NCBI RefSeq assembly: GCF_018986435.1
Contig: NZ_JAHMIN010000026.1
Span: 91,490-155,489 of the forward strand
Direction: 5' to 3'
Length of the DNA stretch: 64,000 bases
Source: Hahella sp. HN01
GTDB lineage: Bacteria; Pseudomonadota; Gammaproteobacteria; Pseudomonadales; Oleiphilaceae
Under the pieces are notes generated by a model. It did no database searches. It was not told the origin of the DNA and saw nothing but the letters and a program-made list of their open reading frames with translations. Positions 54,207-62,849 of the stretch are shown piece after piece. The translations under genes were made by a program, and so were the position numbers. The first letter of the stretch is position 1; the number at the start of each line of letters is the position of its first letter.

Positions 54207-54970
54207 ACGCGCCGCCATTGATACGTCTGCAAGACGTCACCGTCGAAATCCAAGGCCGCACGCTGATTGAAAACGTCACGTTCGACATCAATCCCGGCGA
54301 GATTATCACGGTCATTGGTCCCAACGGCGCCGGCAAGTCCACGCTGGCCAAAGCGCTATTGGGCATACAGACGTTGAGTCGCGGGGAAGTGTTGCGCCGT
54401 CCCGGCCTGAAAATCGGCTATATGCCACAACGCTTTCACATCGACGCGTCTTTGCCTCTGACCGTCAAACGCTTTCTGCAATTGGCGCACAACCCGCAAC
54501 GCTGGCGTGAAGCGCTGCAAAGAGTGGAAATGGAGCACGTCGCCAAACAGCCCATGCATACCTTATCCGGCGGCGAGCTGCAACGTGTGCTGCTGGCCCG
54601 GGCGTTACAGCGGGCGCCGGACTTATTGGTGCTGGATGAACCCGCGCAGGGAGTGGACGTTACCGGTCAGGCGGAGCTGTACCGCCTTATTCGCTCACTT
54701 CGGGATGAACTGCACTGCGGCGCGCTGCTGGTCTCTCACGATCTTCATTTGGTGATGGCGTCTACGGATCAAGTGTTATGCCTGAACCGGCATATCTGCT
54801 GCGCCGGGCATCCAGAAAAAGTGTCCAACGAGCCCGCTTTCATCAATCTGTTCGGCACTCAGGCTGCGCGCTCGCTGGCGGTCTATCACCACCATCACGA
54901 CCATCATCACCATGCCGACGGCACCGTCGCCGCCGGCAGCGAATGCTCTCACGGCGGCCACCATGTTTGA
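54203..54970 (+). CDS. znuC: Zinc ABC transporter ATPase ZnuC
   Basis: 255 residues. Walker A GPNGAGKSTL (about 42-51), signature LSGGELQRVLLARAL (about 130-144), Walker B LLVLDEPAQGVD and H-loop SHDLHL. Energises zinc import. The C-terminus carries a His-rich tail (HHHHDHHHHADG and SHGGHHV, about 228-255) that could bind zinc near the membrane. The start at 54203 overlaps the zur stop; znuB overlaps the znuC end by eight bases. Confidence 0.94.
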   Translation: MNAPPLIRLQDVTVEIQGRTLIENVTFDINPGEIITVIGPNGAGKSTLAKALLGIQTLSRGEVLRRPGLKIGYMPQRFHIDASLPLTVKRFLQLAHNPQRWREALQRVEMEHVAKQPMHTLSGGELQRVLLARALQRAPDLLVLDEPAQGVDVTGQAELYRLIRSLRDELHCGALLVSHDLHLVMASTDQVLCLNRHICCAGHPEKVSNEPAFINLFGTQAARSLAVYHHHHDHHHHADGTVAAGSECSHGGHHV

Positions 54971-55754
54971 TATTCTCATTCCCGCCCTGTTGGGGGGCAT
55001 TGGTCTGGCTTTTATCACCGGTCCCCTGGGCTGCTTTGTGGTGTGGCGACGCATGTCCTACTTCGGCGATACCCTGTCCCATTCCGCGTTGATGGGCGTC
55101 GCCTTAGGCTTGATGCTGGAGGTGAACGTCAGCCTCGCCATCACCGCCGGATGCGTGCTAATGGGCCTGACACTGGCCCTGATGCAGAGGCAAAAGCACA
55201 TCGCTACCGACACGCTGCTGGGCATCCTGGCGCACAGCTCCTTGTCTCTGGGCCTGGTGGCGCTGAGCTTTATGCGGGATCAGCAAGTGGACCTGATGAG
55301 CTATCTGTTCGGCGACCTGTTGGCGCTCAATTATCAGGATGTCATTTGGATTTTCGCCGGTGCGGTGGCGGCCATCATCATGCTCAAGCTGCTGTGGCGC
55401 TCCCTGCTGATGATGACTCTGAACGAAGATCTCGCAGCGGTAGAAGGCTACAACGTATTACGCACCCAGTTACTATTGATGCTGATGATGTCGCTGGTCA
55501 TCGCTCTCGCTATGAAAGTCGTCGGCGTACTGCTGGTGACCTCCTTGCTGATAATCCCCGCCGCCGCGGCCCGGCCCTTCAGCGATACACCGGAAAAAAT
55601 GGCGGCGCTCGCCATCGCCAGCGGCGTCTTCGCGGTGGTGGCCGGACTGAGCCTGTCCTGGTGGTGGGACACTCCCGCCGGACCATCGGTCGTCGTCGCG
55701 GCGTTCGTCCTGTTTTTAAGCAGCATGGGCGCGCACCGCCTACGCCACGCTTGA
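54963..55754 (+). CDS. znuB: Zinc ABC transporter permease ZnuB
   Basis: 263 residues, ABC-3 family permease with about eight spans: ILIPALLGGIGLAFITGPLGCFVVWRRMSYFGDTLSHSALMGVALG at the N-terminus is the family signature, with TDTLLGILAHSSLSLGLV and LLVTSLLIIPAAAARPFSDTPEKM later. Third gene of zur-znuC-znuB. The periplasmic binding protein gene znuA, divergent from zur in Pseudomonas, is missing here. Confidence 0.95.
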   Translation: MFDILIPALLGGIGLAFITGPLGCFVVWRRMSYFGDTLSHSALMGVALGLMLEVNVSLAITAGCVLMGLTLALMQRQKHIATDTLLGILAHSSLSLGLVALSFMRDQQVDLMSYLFGDLLALNYQDVIWIFAGAVAAIIMLKLLWRSLLMMTLNEDLAAVEGYNVLRTQLLLMLMMSLVIALAMKVVGVLLVTSLLIIPAAAARPFSDTPEKMAALAIASGVFAVVAGLSLSWWWDTPAGPSVVVAAFVLFLSSMGAHRLRHA

Positions 55755-55765
55755 CCCAAAGCAAA

Positions 55766-55798
55766 GCCGGCGAGCATTACGTTTCGCCGGCCGTCTTT
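55766..55798 (+). terminator. Possible terminator of the zur-znuCB operon
   Basis: Stem GCCGGCGA (55766-55773) with TCGCCGGC (55784-55791), loop of ten, 11 bases after the znuB stop, followed by CGTCTTTC. The T tract is poor. Confidence 0.55.
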
Positions 55799-55923
55799 CA
55801 CGGTTGCTTTCAAAGCCTCAACTCCTTACTGTGATCATTCCACAAGCAGTCCCCGGATCTACCCAGGACGCGCTCCTGCGTTTCGCGTCGTGTTTTAACG
55901 TCTACTAAAACAAAGAGGCTAAC

Positions 55924-57669
55924 GTGGACGACAGCTCTCTATTTGCGGAATCCAAGGCGATTGACCGCCTCCTGCATGCGTTTATCGGGTACGGCACTGG
56001 CGGCAATTCTCCCGCCGCTTTCATTCAGGCGTACACAGACTGGGTCAGTCATGCGGTCATGGCGCCCGGAAAGCAGGCTGAACTGGCCAAAAACATCTCC
56101 CGCAATCTGCTGCGTTATGGCGTCTATTGCTCCCGCGCCATCGCCAACCAGAACCCGGAGCCAGTCATTGAGCCCCTTCCCCAGGATATCCGTTTTCGGA
56201 ACGAGGAATGGGGCCACTTTCCCTTTAATCTGGCCTACCAATGGTTCCTGCTTTACGAGCAGTGGTGGCACTACGCAACCACGGATATTCCCGGCGTGTC
56301 GCCCCGCAACGAAAATATCGTCTCCTTTTGCGCGCGTCAGATATTGGATTTGATGTCTCCATCCAACATTCCCTGGTTGAATCCGGAGGTCATCAAGAAA
56401 ACCCTGGAAACCGGCGGCAAAAATTTTCTCGACGGCCTGGAGAACTGGCGCGAAGACGCTCAGCGCCTGCTCAATGGCGACCCGCCTGTCGGCTCAGAAA
56501 ACTACAAGGTTGGCGAGAACCTCGCCGTGACTCCGGGCAAAGTGGTTTATCGCAATCGCCTGATAGAACTGATTCAGTACGCGCCTACGACTGAGAGTAC
56601 GTACAAAGAGCCAGTGCTTATCGTTCCCGCGTGGATCATGAAGTACTACATTCTCGACCTGTCGCCGCATAACTCCTTGGCGCGCTATCTGGTGGAGCAA
56701 GGTCATACGGTATTTATGATTTCCTGGCTGAATCCGGATGGCAAAGATCGCAATCTCGGCATGCAGGATTATCTGCGTCTGGGCGTGATGGAAGCGCTGG
56801 ACGCTATCTCCGCCATTGTTCCCGACGCGCCGCCGATACACGGCGTCGGCTATTGTCTCGGCGGCACCCTGCTCAGCATCGCTGCCGCCGCGATGGCGAG
56901 AGATGAAGATAAACGACTCGCCACCATCAGCCTTTTCGCCGCGCAAACAGACTTCAAAGAAGCTGGCGAACTGATGTTGTTCATCAATGAAAGTCAGCTC
57001 ACCTTCCTGGAAGACCTGATGTGGGAACAGGGCTATCTGGACGCCACGCAAATGTCCGGCGCCTTCATGATGCTGCGTTCGAAAGACCTGCTGTGGTCGC
57101 GCATCGTACGCGAATATCTGCTGGGCGAACGCAGCAAGATGAACGACTTGATGGCCTGGAACGCGGATACCACCCGCATGCCCTATCGCATGCACTCGCA
57201 ATATCTGCGCAGTCTGTTTCTGAATAACGACCTCGCCGAGGGCCGTTTTGAAGTGGATGACAGTCCGATATTTTTACGCGATATCCGCATTCCCATCTTC
57301 GTCGTTGGCGCCACCAAAGATCATGTCGCGCCCTGGAAATCCGTTTATAAAATCCGCCGTCTCACCAGCTCCGCGGAGATTACTTTCTTACTGACCAGCG
57401 GCGGCCACAACGCCGGCATCATCAGCGAGCCCGGTCACCCGAGGCGCAGTTATCAAATCAACACCCGTTACGGTAAGGACCGCAATTACAGCCCCGACGA
57501 CTGGCTTAACATCGCGTCTCGCCATGACGGTTCATGGTGGCCAGCCTGGAGCCAGTGGCTGCGGGATCACAGCAGCTCTGAGCAAACCTCGCCTCCGCCG
57601 CTTGGCGCGCCGGATTCCGATTATCCGCAACTTTGTGACGCACCGGGCACTTATGTATATCAAAGATAA
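55924..57669 (+). CDS. phaC: Poly(3-hydroxyalkanoate) synthase
   Basis: 581 residues. Polymerises hydroxyacyl-CoA to PHA granules. N-terminal PhaC domain with FRNEEWGHFPFNLAYQWFLLYEQWW and an alpha/beta-hydrolase core: lipase-like box GYCLGG with catalytic Cys311, Asp466 in GATKDHVAPW and His495 in GGHNAGII. These are the class I type residues. The start is GTG with GAGG nine bases upstream. No phaA, phaB, phasin or PhaR is adjacent, so the monomer supply genes lie elsewhere. Confidence 0.95.
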   Translation: MDDSSLFAESKAIDRLLHAFIGYGTGGNSPAAFIQAYTDWVSHAVMAPGKQAELAKNISRNLLRYGVYCSRAIANQNPEPVIEPLPQDIRFRNEEWGHFPFNLAYQWFLLYEQWWHYATTDIPGVSPRNENIVSFCARQILDLMSPSNIPWLNPEVIKKTLETGGKNFLDGLENWREDAQRLLNGDPPVGSENYKVGENLAVTPGKVVYRNRLIELIQYAPTTESTYKEPVLIVPAWIMKYYILDLSPHNSLARYLVEQGHTVFMISWLNPDGKDRNLGMQDYLRLGVMEALDAISAIVPDAPPIHGVGYCLGGTLLSIAAAAMARDEDKRLATISLFAAQTDFKEAGELMLFINESQLTFLEDLMWEQGYLDATQMSGAFMMLRSKDLLWSRIVREYLLGERSKMNDLMAWNADTTRMPYRMHSQYLRSLFLNNDLAEGRFEVDDSPIFLRDIRIPIFVVGATKDHVAPWKSVYKIRRLTSSAEITFLLTSGGHNAGIISEPGHPRRSYQINTRYGKDRNYSPDDWLNIASRHDGSWWPAWSQWLRDHSSSEQTSPPPLGAPDSDYPQLCDAPGTYVYQR

Positions 57670-57800
57670 AGGCTTTCAGGCTTCCGCTTGATGCGGATAA
57701 TAGGGAACTCTATAGTTACCGGCTGTCACGAATATGGAGTACGCTTTCAGCGGAAGTAGGTTGGTAACCGCCTGGGGGCGGCAATTATCCGGAGGATTCA

Positions 57801-58724
57801 ATGCAGTCCCGCAATATGTACGGGTTTTTACTTTCTCTGCCATCACTCCTGGCGCTATTGGTGGGGCTATCGCTAACCGCAGCGATGTCCTATTTTTCCA
57901 ATAAGCAGCAAGAAAAAGACGCTCATGCGCGTTTTGTCCAGGAAGCGCAGTTTATTGCACAAACGGTCCGCCGCACGTTCGAGCAAAATCGCGCCGCTGC
58001 GGAATTGTGGTTTCGCATGTGCAGCGCTCGTCCCGAGTCGGAGGACGCGGCCACTGACGCCACACGAGTGTTTTTGCAGGGATTTCCCAACATCAGCTCC
58101 ATTGAGCACCTGGTTATCGCCAAATCCGCCGATGATAGCCGTCGTTTCAGCGTAACGGACATCAACAGCCTGCAACCCCTGACGCTCAACGACATCAAGC
58201 GCGTCACTGAACTGCCCGAGCTACAACCCGCCTTCGACGAGGCGTGGCGCAGCGGGGAAACTATCGCAACGCCGGTGACCCGCATCAACTCGCAGAACCC
58301 CGCCTATCGAGGTGAAGTTCGCTATATCCGTCGCGTCGACGATATGCTCATCGCCATCAGTTTCGATCTGGAGCACAGCCTGAAAACCGCGGTCGTCGAC
58401 TACAAGCCTGAGGGCTTCACCCTATCCATGTTTGACTTGATGCGCTACGCCAGCGACCCATTAGTGAAGCTGGTGCTGCCGCCGGACGGTGAGGAGAATA
58501 TTAAGAAACGCAAATCCTGGCTGTACAGCGATACGCTGGAACTGCCAGAGCGGCAGTGGCTGTTGCGCATCACGCCCAATCAGGCCTTCCATGATCAAAC
58601 CAATAACCGTTACACCGTCACCCTGTTTATCTCCGGCGCCATCATCAGCATTCTGTTGTCGCTACTGCTCGCCCGTCCCACGCGGAAGAGTGGTGAGGCG
58701 GACACAGATGCGGAAGGGTTTTAG
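57801..58724 (+). CDS. Orphan membrane sensor with CHASE-like domain
   Basis: 307 residues. First span about 10-33, a periplasmic domain of about 235 residues, second span about 270-290 and a short cytoplasmic tail of 16 residues. The periplasmic part resembles a CHASE sensor: helical start with A-x-F-x-x-Q/E then FLQGFPNISSIEHLVIAKSADD, GETIATPVTRI, VRYIRRVDDMLIAISFDLEHSL and a final WLLRITPNQAF. No kinase, cyclase, GGDEF or methyl-accepting domain follows, which CHASE proteins normally have. GGAGGATTC precedes the ATG. It lies between phaC and an AraC regulator; function unknown. Confidence 0.65.
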   Translation: MQSRNMYGFLLSLPSLLALLVGLSLTAAMSYFSNKQQEKDAHARFVQEAQFIAQTVRRTFEQNRAAAELWFRMCSARPESEDAATDATRVFLQGFPNISSIEHLVIAKSADDSRRFSVTDINSLQPLTLNDIKRVTELPELQPAFDEAWRSGETIATPVTRINSQNPAYRGEVRYIRRVDDMLIAISFDLEHSLKTAVVDYKPEGFTLSMFDLMRYASDPLVKLVLPPDGEENIKKRKSWLYSDTLELPERQWLLRITPNQAFHDQTNNRYTVTLFISGAIISILLSLLLARPTRKSGEADTDAEGF

Positions 58725-58747
58725 AAGGCTAAGCCTTATGACGCCAG

Positions 58748-59749
58748 CTATTGCTGACTGCGATAGTTGGCGGGGCTTTCCCCGGTCCAGCGCTTAAACG
58801 CGCGGCTGAATGCGCTCAGCTCGGAGAATCCCAGCAGAAAAGCGATTTCACTAAGGGAATACTTGCCTTTTTGCAGATAATCCAAGGCTTTATCCTTACG
58901 CACCTGCTCCACCAGTTCCTGGAATGACACATCTTCCTGTTTCAATTTGCGGTACAGGGTGTGGCGCGACATGTTCATTTTCTCCGCCACTTTTTCCGCT
59001 TCGATATCGCCTCGGGACAAACGTTTGGCCACAATCGCCTTTACTTTGTGCGACACCGTACGGCGCAGGGACAGCTTTTGCAGCAGCGCCTCCACCTGGC
59101 GAGTTAGCGCCTGATGCAGATAGGGATTACGCTGGGGCAGTTCAAAGGTAAGAAAGTCTTTATTGAAGGCGAGGGAGCAACAGGGCTGGCCGAAGCTCAC
59201 CGGGCATTGAAATATACGCTCGTACTCAGCGACATACTCAGGTTCGGGGTGAGAAAACCCCACTTTGGTCAAGAAGATCTTCTCGCTGACAAAGCGTCGC
59301 GCCCTGGTCACTGACAACGCCAGCATTCGATCCATGCCCGCGCGGTGATAATACTCGGGGCGTTCGCAGTGATACTCAATGACCGCATCGTCCCCCTGCA
59401 GGTGAAATTCCGTACGCACGCCCTCGTTCACTAGCGCAGACAGACGTACGTACTGCTTTAACCCCTGCTCCAGAGTGCGGTTGTTGAAGATAATGTGTCC
59501 AATCACCCCCATGCGACGCGAATCAACCCACTCTCCTACGTGCAGGCCAACAGCAGGGTCTTCCAAGGTTTCTTCTGCACGCGACCACAACAGATTATAA
59601 GCCGGTAACGGGACACGATAGTCCTGATCCTCCAGCATGGAGAGGTCCAGCTCAGCCTCAAGCGCCAACGCATTGATATCCATCCCTCGCTCAGCAAGCC
59701 AAAAGCAAAGCGCTTTAACGGTGGAACCGGCGACAGTGGGCTGATCCAT
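58748..59749 (-). CDS. AraC-family transcriptional regulator (OruR/ArgR-like N-domain)
   Basis: 333 residues. N-terminal Arabinose_bd (PF12625-type) domain (about 15-200) with YRVPLPAYNLLWSRAEETLEDPAVGLHVGEW and ALVNEGVRTEFHLQGDDAVIEY, then a C-terminal HTH_18 pair: IEAEKVAEKMNMSRHTLYRKLKQEDVSFQELVEQVRKDKALDYLQKGKYSLSEIAFLLGFSELSAFSRAFKRWTGESPANYR. This group includes regulators of amino acid, fatty acid or hydrocarbon catabolism. The ATG at 59749 is taken; the open frame starts at a TTG at 59764. It is convergent with the CHASE-like gene and divergent from the small peptide gene at 60066. Confidence 0.92.
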   Translation of the reverse strand: MDQPTVAGSTVKALCFWLAERGMDINALALEAELDLSMLEDQDYRVPLPAYNLLWSRAEETLEDPAVGLHVGEWVDSRRMGVIGHIIFNNRTLEQGLKQYVRLSALVNEGVRTEFHLQGDDAVIEYHCERPEYYHRAGMDRMLALSVTRARRFVSEKIFLTKVGFSHPEPEYVAEYERIFQCPVSFGQPCCSLAFNKDFLTFELPQRNPYLHQALTRQVEALLQKLSLRRTVSHKVKAIVAKRLSRGDIEAEKVAEKMNMSRHTLYRKLKQEDVSFQELVEQVRKDKALDYLQKGKYSLSEIAFLLGFSELSAFSRAFKRWTGESPANYRSQQ

Positions 59750-60065
59750 ATCAACTAATCTCAACCATTTAAATGGGACTGTTAATTATTATTAGCGGCC
59801 AATATAACAATCATCCACGTATGGCGGTAAGAGTCGGGGGCGATTTTTCCGCAACAATGCAGACGCTGTAGCAATTACAGAAGAAGCCGACCTTAGCTGC
59901 CCAAAGTTGCAACAGAATGTCAAAAGCTTAACACAGGAGGTCAAGCCGGTTTTCTTTCGCCTTGATAATATGAATCCCGTAAACGTGAAGCAGTAGCCAT
60001 CGTTTAACTGTGTTTTCAGGCCCTAGAGAACCGACTCAGGCCACTTGACTTAGGGAGAGACAAGT
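59750..60065. other. Intergenic region upstream of the AraC gene and the small peptide gene
   Basis: 316 bases without an identified gene. It contains AGGAGGT at 59935-59941 not followed by a usable frame, an AT-rich stretch near 59961 (TTGATAATATGAA) that could include a -10 element, and TTGACTTAGGGAGAG at 60043-60057 just ahead of the small gene. Promoter assignment is uncertain. Confidence 0.4.
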
Positions 60066-60170
60066 ATGATGTATGATGAAAATTGGAAAGTCTGTGTTCC
60101 AAATACTGACCAAGAGCAAGCAAATTTTGCAGCGTTGGACGAGTATCTCAACAGCATCTACTACTGTTGA
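60066..60170 (+). CDS. Small peptide gene of 34 codons, Cys-terminated
   Basis: A 34-codon frame beginning with tandem ATGs and ending in a Tyr-Tyr-Cys just before TGA. It encodes MMYDENWKVCVPNTD, a middle QEQANFAALDEYL and NSIYYC at the end: two Cys (10 and 34), one Trp, four Tyr, acidic overall. An AGGGAGAGA ribosome binding site lies seven to eight bases before the first ATG and a strong terminator follows 41 bases after the stop, so it behaves as a complete single-gene transcript. No family is recognised. It could be a small regulatory protein, a leader peptide or a modified-peptide precursor, but no maturation enzymes are nearby. Confidence 0.6.
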   Translation: MMYDENWKVCVPNTDQEQANFAALDEYLNSIYYC

Positions 60171-60211
60171 CACCCTTTGGACTCCAGCCTGATGAAAGTG
60201 CACAATTCCTG

Positions 60212-60239
60212 CCGCGAAATTTATTTCGCGGTTTTTTTT
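60212..60239 (+). terminator. Strong rho-independent terminator after the small peptide gene
   Basis: Nine-base stem CCGCGAAAT / ATTTCGCGG followed by eight T. One of the strongest terminators in the window. Confidence 0.93.
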
Positions 60240-60411
60240 GTCCTGAATAAAGTACGTTGCTGAATTTTTTCTCCCTCCCCCTTCTTTACTAACGCGTCCC
60301 TTCGTAAATTCATTCGCCACCGCATCTCCTTAACTAAATTTATCTTTAGCCCTCAGGATCATTTTGCTATGTTGCTGAACAGCAACTATTTTTAGGATTA
60401 GGGAGAAAATC

Positions 60412-61095
60412 ATGTCGATAAGCAGATTTCTTGTACTCAGCGTTCTGGCCATGCCGGCGTTCGCTGCGGAGCAAACCAATTACGATCGCGTTCAACTCTC
60501 CACCGAAGCCAAAGGCGAACTGGAGAACGACATCATGCGCGTCGTACTACACTCCCAATCACAGCAGAAAACCGCGCAACAGGCGGCGGATGATGTAAAC
60601 AAGGCCATGCGTTGGGCGCTGGATGAAGTAAAATCCGCCAAAAGCGTGAAGTATCAGACTCAGGATTACCGCACAGATCCCCGCTACAAAGAGCAAAAAA
60701 TCGTAGCCTGGAACGCGGAGCAGTCCCTGAAGCTGGAAAGTAAAGATATCGAAGCGCTGTCCGGCCTTATTGGCGAACTGCAGGAGCGTTTGAAAGTACA
60801 AAATGTGGAATTCGACGCCTCTGACGCTCTGAAAGCGGCCAAAGAAAACGAACTGATCGGCGAAGCGCTGAAATCATTTGGCGAGCGCGCCAAGTTGATT
60901 ACCTCCCAACTGGGAGCGCAGAGTTACAAAATCGTAAACATGAATATTTCAAGCAGCGGTCCCGTCTATTATGCGCGCCAGGAAATGCGCAGCTTCGGCG
61001 CAGCCAAGATGGCCGACATGGCGACGCCTGCCGTCGCAGCCGGCACGCAAACGGTCACCATGACCGTCAATGGCGAAATCGAACTGGTGCGGTAA
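60412..61095 (+). CDS. SIMPL domain-containing periplasmic protein (DUF541)
   Basis: 227 residues. Signal peptide (about 1-19, ending AFA). SIMPL/DUF541 features: YDRVQLSTEAKGELENDIMRVVLHSQSQ, AMRWALDEVKSAKSVKYQTQDYRTDPRY, and a long SSGPVYYARQEMRSFGAAKMADMATPAVAAGTQTVTMTVNGEIEL end. The family (E. coli YggE relatives) forms ring-like periplasmic assemblies and is linked to oxidative stress protection; exact function is unclear. GGGAGAAAAT precedes the ATG. The palindrome GTTGCTGAACAGCAAC at 60371-60386 lies 25 bases upstream. Confidence 0.9.
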   Translation: MSISRFLVLSVLAMPAFAAEQTNYDRVQLSTEAKGELENDIMRVVLHSQSQQKTAQQAADDVNKAMRWALDEVKSAKSVKYQTQDYRTDPRYKEQKIVAWNAEQSLKLESKDIEALSGLIGELQERLKVQNVEFDASDALKAAKENELIGEALKSFGERAKLITSQLGAQSYKIVNMNISSSGPVYYARQEMRSFGAAKMADMATPAVAAGTQTVTMTVNGEIELVR

Positions 61096-61150
61096 CGCTT
61101 GGCGAACTTCGGACGAAGCCGCCGCTTGAAGACAGTCAGGATGTGCAAAA

Positions 61151-62197
61151 ATGGCGGTTAAGTCCAAACCCTTTGAATTTCTCGGCGCGCAGGTCGCGCC
61201 GGGACATCGTCAACAATTCGAGCTTCCCGTCGGACAGCTCTACACCCAAACCGATGTCTCCATTCCTGTCGAAGTGGTGCATGGCAGGTCCAAAGGTCCG
61301 CGTCTGCTGATTTGCGCCGCGATACATGGCGACGAACTCAACGGCGTAGAGATCGTGCGGCGTGTATTGCACGCCACCTGGTTGAAAAATCTGAAAGGCA
61401 CCCTGATCGCCGTTCCCATCGTGAACGTGCTGGGCACCATTCATCGATCCCGTTACTTACCTGACCGACGCGACCTCAATCGATGCTTTCCCGGTAGCGA
61501 GAAAGGTTCACTGGCGGCTCGTATGGCGCACCTGTTCACCACCTGCGTATTGCAGCAGGCGGACTACGCCATTGACCTCCATACAGGAGCGATCGATCGC
61601 AGCAATCTTCCGCAAATAAGGGTGCATTTGGACAACCAGAAAGCGGCGGATCTGGCGCATATGTTTGGCGTGCCGGTGATTATTGATGCGGAAATCCGTG
61701 ACGGCTCCTTTCGCGGCGCCGGAGACGATCTTGGCGTACCGATCATTACCTATGAAGCGGGTGAAGCGCTGCGCTTTGACGAGAACTGCATCGCCGCCGG
61801 CGTTCGTGGCGTGCGCCGGGTGATGGAAGAACTGGGCATGATCAAGATGCGTGTGAAAGGCAGAGCTAAAGCTACGCCAGTGGTGGCGCGTTCCTCACAA
61901 TGGGTGCGGGCGCCGGTAGGCGGATTTCTGCGTGCTTTGAAACCCCTGGGAAGTCGGGTTAACAAAGGAGACTTGCTGGGTTACCTGAATGGCCCCCTGG
62001 ACAGCCAGGGCGAACCCATTTTATCGCCCTGCTCCGGCATTGTCATAGGACGCAGTAATTTGCCGCTGGCCCATGAAGGCGAGGCGATCTTTCACATTGC
62101 GCGCTTTAATCAGGTGGACTTGGCGGAACAGGTAGTGGAGACATTCCACTCCGATATGGAAGATCATATTTCCCGCAGCGAAGCGCCCATCACCTGA
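61151..62197 (+). CDS. Succinylglutamate desuccinylase/aspartoacylase family protein
   Basis: 348 residues. Zinc carboxypeptidase fold with ligands in AAIHGDELNGVEI (about 54-66) and the third His in DLHTGAIDRSNLPQIRV (about 141-157), Arg/Asn substrate motif PDRRDLNRCFPGS and Glu in TYEAGEA. A C-terminal beta domain (LLGYLNGPLDSQGEPILSPCSGIVIGRSN) resembles biotinyl-lipoyl folds. These M14-family proteins act on N-acyl amino acids or modified protein tails; homologues beside rimK remove glutamates from ribosomal protein S6, but no rimK is here. 55 bases after the SIMPL gene. Confidence 0.88.
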   Translation: MAVKSKPFEFLGAQVAPGHRQQFELPVGQLYTQTDVSIPVEVVHGRSKGPRLLICAAIHGDELNGVEIVRRVLHATWLKNLKGTLIAVPIVNVLGTIHRSRYLPDRRDLNRCFPGSEKGSLAARMAHLFTTCVLQQADYAIDLHTGAIDRSNLPQIRVHLDNQKAADLAHMFGVPVIIDAEIRDGSFRGAGDDLGVPIITYEAGEALRFDENCIAAGVRGVRRVMEELGMIKMRVKGRAKATPVVARSSQWVRAPVGGFLRALKPLGSRVNKGDLLGYLNGPLDSQGEPILSPCSGIVIGRSNLPLAHEGEAIFHIARFNQVDLAEQVVETFHSDMEDHISRSEAPIT

Positions 62198-62247
62198 CAA
62201 GCGCCTGTGCGGAGGCCGCCGCGGTGCGGCGCCCCTGTCGATAGCGC

Positions 62248-62814
62248 TTACAGCGCCCGACGGCTATGCACCAACGTGAGGAACTCACTGCGGGTGGAAG
62301 GATTGTTGCGCATGGAGCCCAGCATGACGGATGAACTCATAACCGAGTTCTGCTTCTCAACGCCGCGCATCATCATGCACATGTGGCGCGCTTCAATGAT
62401 CACGCCGACGCCATGAGCGTTGGTGACCTTCAGGACGGCTTCTGCGATCTGTCGGGTCAAATTCTCCTGAATCTGCATACGACGTGCGAACATATCCACA
62501 ATGCGCGCAAACTTCGATAAGCCCAACACTTTGCCATTCGGAATATAGGCAATGTGGCAACGCCCGATGAAGGGCAGCAGATGGTGTTCACACAGGGAGT
62601 ATAATTCGATGTCCTTAACCAGAACCATTTCGTCCGTATCCGACTCGAAAATCGCTCCGTTGGTGACTTCCTCTAACGACTGGTTATAGCCGCGACACAG
62701 GAACTGCATCGCTTTGGCGGCGCGCTTAGGCGTATCGCGCAGTCCCTCTCGGTTAACATCTTCTCCGAGGGATTCAATAATTGCGCTGTACTGCGCGACC
62801 AGTTTGTCTAACAT
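62248..62814 (-). CDS. folE: GTP cyclohydrolase I
   Basis: 188 residues. Forms 7,8-dihydroneopterin triphosphate from GTP, the first step of folate/pterin synthesis. Zinc ligands in [22 protein letters not shown] (about 72-93), and [23 protein letters not shown] with the third Cys. [13 protein letters not shown] also matches. GAGGAACC precedes the ATG. Directly followed upstream by folM in the same direction, 35 bases away; the pair is common in bacteria that make tetrahydromonapterin. Confidence 0.96.
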   Translation of the reverse strand: MLDKLVAQYSAIIESLGEDVNREGLRDTPKRAAKAMQFLCRGYNQSLEEVTNGAIFESDTDEMVLVKDIELYSLCEHHLLPFIGRCHIAYIPNGKVLGLSKFARIVDMFARRMQIQENLTRQIAEAVLKVTNAHGVGVIIEARHMCMMMRGVEKQNSVMSSSVMLGSMRNNPSTRSEFLTLVHSRRAL

Positions 62815-62849
62815 GTTGGTTCCTCTACATTACCTATGGATCATTATGA

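Noticed and set aside
55043-55834. 263-codon frame overlapping znuB in another plus-strand frame
   Set aside because: Arg/Gly-rich low-complexity translation typical of an off-frame read; znuB is the conserved gene.
60036-60320. 94-codon minus-strand frame over the small peptide gene
   Set aside because: It runs through the terminator hairpin and has no ribosome binding site; the plus-strand frame has full signals.
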